Source: Hyphomicrobiales bacterium
GTDB lineage: Bacteria > Pseudomonadota > Alphaproteobacteria > Rhizobiales > Xanthobacteraceae
Direction: 5' to 3'
DNA: 30,175 nucleotides
NCBI GenBank assembly: GCA_016201085.1
Contig: JACQDO010000346.1
Coordinates: 1-30,175, forward strand
The first letter of the stretch is position 1. Every line of letters begins with the position of its first letter. Shown one piece after another: positions 29,480 to 30,175 of the stretch. A model generated the notes under the pieces. It was not told the DNA's origin. It searched no databases and saw only the letters and a list, made by a program, of their open reading frames with translations. A program made the translations under genes and the position numbers.

Positions 29480-30175
29480 ATGACAATTAAATTGCACGCC
29501 TTTCTCGCCGACTTGTTTCGCACTGCGGTAGCCGCGGCGCACCCGGCGGAATGCCTGCCGCCGCTGCTGCCGCAGCCGCCGGATGGCCAGCTCATCGTGC
29601 TCGCCGCCGGCAAGGCGGCCGGTTCCATGGCCGAAGAAGCGGAGAACTATTATCTCGACCGGCTGAAACTGCCGGCCGCGCGCCTTTCCGGCATCGCGGT
29701 CGCCCGTCACGGTTATGGCCGACAAACGCGCGTTATCCGCATGATCGAAGCCGGCCATCCGGTGCCCGATACCGCCGGCCTGGAAGCCGCCGACCGCGCG
29801 CTGGCCCTGGCCGATGGTGGGGGTCCCAACGACCTGGTGTTGGTGTTGATGTCGGGCGGCGCCTCGGCCAACTGGATCGCGCCGGCGGCCGGAATATCGT
29901 TTGAGGACAAACAATCGGTCACGCGCGCCCTGCTGCGCTCCGGCGCCAATATCGGCGAGATCAACACGGTGCGTAAGCATCTCTCGCGCATCAAGGGCGG
30001 ACGGCTGGCGCGCCATGCCTACCCTGCCCCTCTGGTCACCATCGCCATCTCGGACGTGCCGCGCGACGACCCCTCGGCGATCGGCTCCGGTCCGACCGTG
30101 CCCGATCCGACCACGCTCGCCGACGCGCGCGCGCTCGTCGCCAAGTACCGGCTCGCGCTGCCCGCCAGCGTCAGC
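29480..30175 (+). CDS. gckA: glycerate 2-kinase (DUF4147/MOFRL family), partial at right edge
   Basis: From ATG 29480 the frame is open to the window end (232 codons). Translation begins MTIKLHAFLADLFRTAVAAA and includes the family motifs VLAAGKAAGSMAEEAE, EAGHPVPDTAGLEAA, VLMSGGASANWIAPA, GANIGEINTVRKHLSRIKGGRLA and TIAISDVPRDDPSAIGSGPT. These are the N-terminal (DUF4147) domain of glycerate 2-kinase, which phosphorylates D-glycerate in glyoxylate, serine or tartrate catabolism; the C-terminal MOFRL domain is outside the window. The usual SGGGSA reads SGGASA here. AAGG lies 8 nt upstream. The gene is also called ttuD in tartrate clusters, and which name fits cannot be told. Confidence 0.93.
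   Translation, partial: MTIKLHAFLADLFRTAVAAAHPAECLPPLLPQPPDGQLIVLAAGKAAGSMAEEAENYYLDRLKLPAARLSGIAVARHGYGRQTRVIRMIEAGHPVPDTAGLEAADRALALADGGGPNDLVLVLMSGGASANWIAPAAGISFEDKQSVTRALLRSGANIGEINTVRKHLSRIKGGRLARHAYPAPLVTIAISDVPRDDPSAIGSGPTVPDPTTLADARALVAKYRLALPASVS

Noticed and set aside
1..30175. Search for tRNA, rRNA, CRISPR arrays, prophage genes and insertion sequences
   Set aside because: No cloverleaf with conserved tRNA bases, no regularly spaced repeats, no transposase or integrase frame was seen; this was by eye, and tRNAscan or Infernal could still find something.

Overview
The window is high-GC DNA with compact genes, very few tRNA-like or phage-like signals, and a gene set that points to an alphaproteobacterium of the order Hyphomicrobiales (Bradyrhizobium/Rhodopseudomonas/Pseudolabrys-like). 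The evidence is the GapR (DUF2312) and DUF1244 proteins, two YdcH (DUF465) proteins, a DUF882 peptidase-like protein, an HWE histidine kinase, a three-gene pnt transhydrogenase locus associated with a bacterial aa3 oxidase subunit IV module, CtrA-type and FixK/FNR-type binding sites, and dispersed palindromic repeats of kinds I associate with this group. The taxonomic call is inference; no rRNA or other decisive marker is present.

Layout. 1-1219: small proteins (two divergent YdcH proteins, a small two-helix membrane protein, a candidate 29-residue membrane peptide). 1220-4306 (minus): a PAICS-like PurC-PurE bifunctional purine enzyme, a GGDEF diguanylate cyclase and an orphan Bug/TctC solute-binding protein. 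4466-6326 (plus): an aspartyl/asparaginyl hydroxylase-like dioxygenase, rpsU with a structured leader and a strong terminator, and an exported protein. 6341-7879 (minus): an exported protein and a membrane-anchored alpha/beta hydrolase. 7903-10528 (plus): a GNAT acetyltransferase, a PAS-HWE sensor kinase and a formyltransferase-like protein. 10613-18052 (minus): pntB, pntA2 and pntA1 (fused to a cox4-like module), an AarF/UbiB kinase, an AbrB-Doc toxin-antitoxin pair and an oligoendopeptidase F. 18337-25691 (plus): a GT-C-like membrane protein, an NtrC/TacA-like regulator, a YcbB-type L,D-transpeptidase and the DUF882 protein. 25799-29292 (minus): gapR, DUF1244 and an IorAB-type molybdenum hydroxylase. 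29480-end (plus): the start of a glycerate 2-kinase.

Most of the window is ordinary chromosomal housekeeping and envelope biology. The most notable points are: (i) the reading frame of pntA1 starts with an aa3-type cytochrome oxidase subunit IV-like membrane segment and lacks the usual PntA N-terminus, with a perfect FNR/FixK palindrome upstream; (ii) the purine enzyme resembles animal PAICS in domain order and sequence (class II PurE); (iii) the toxin-antitoxin pair has two operator dyads spaced two helical turns apart; (iv) a perfect CtrA box precedes the TacA-like regulator and a near-perfect one precedes the DUF882 gene, bracketing a cell-envelope block; (v) a dispersed palindrome supplies the stop codon of pntA1. 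I found no CRISPR array, prophage, insertion sequence, rRNA or tRNA.
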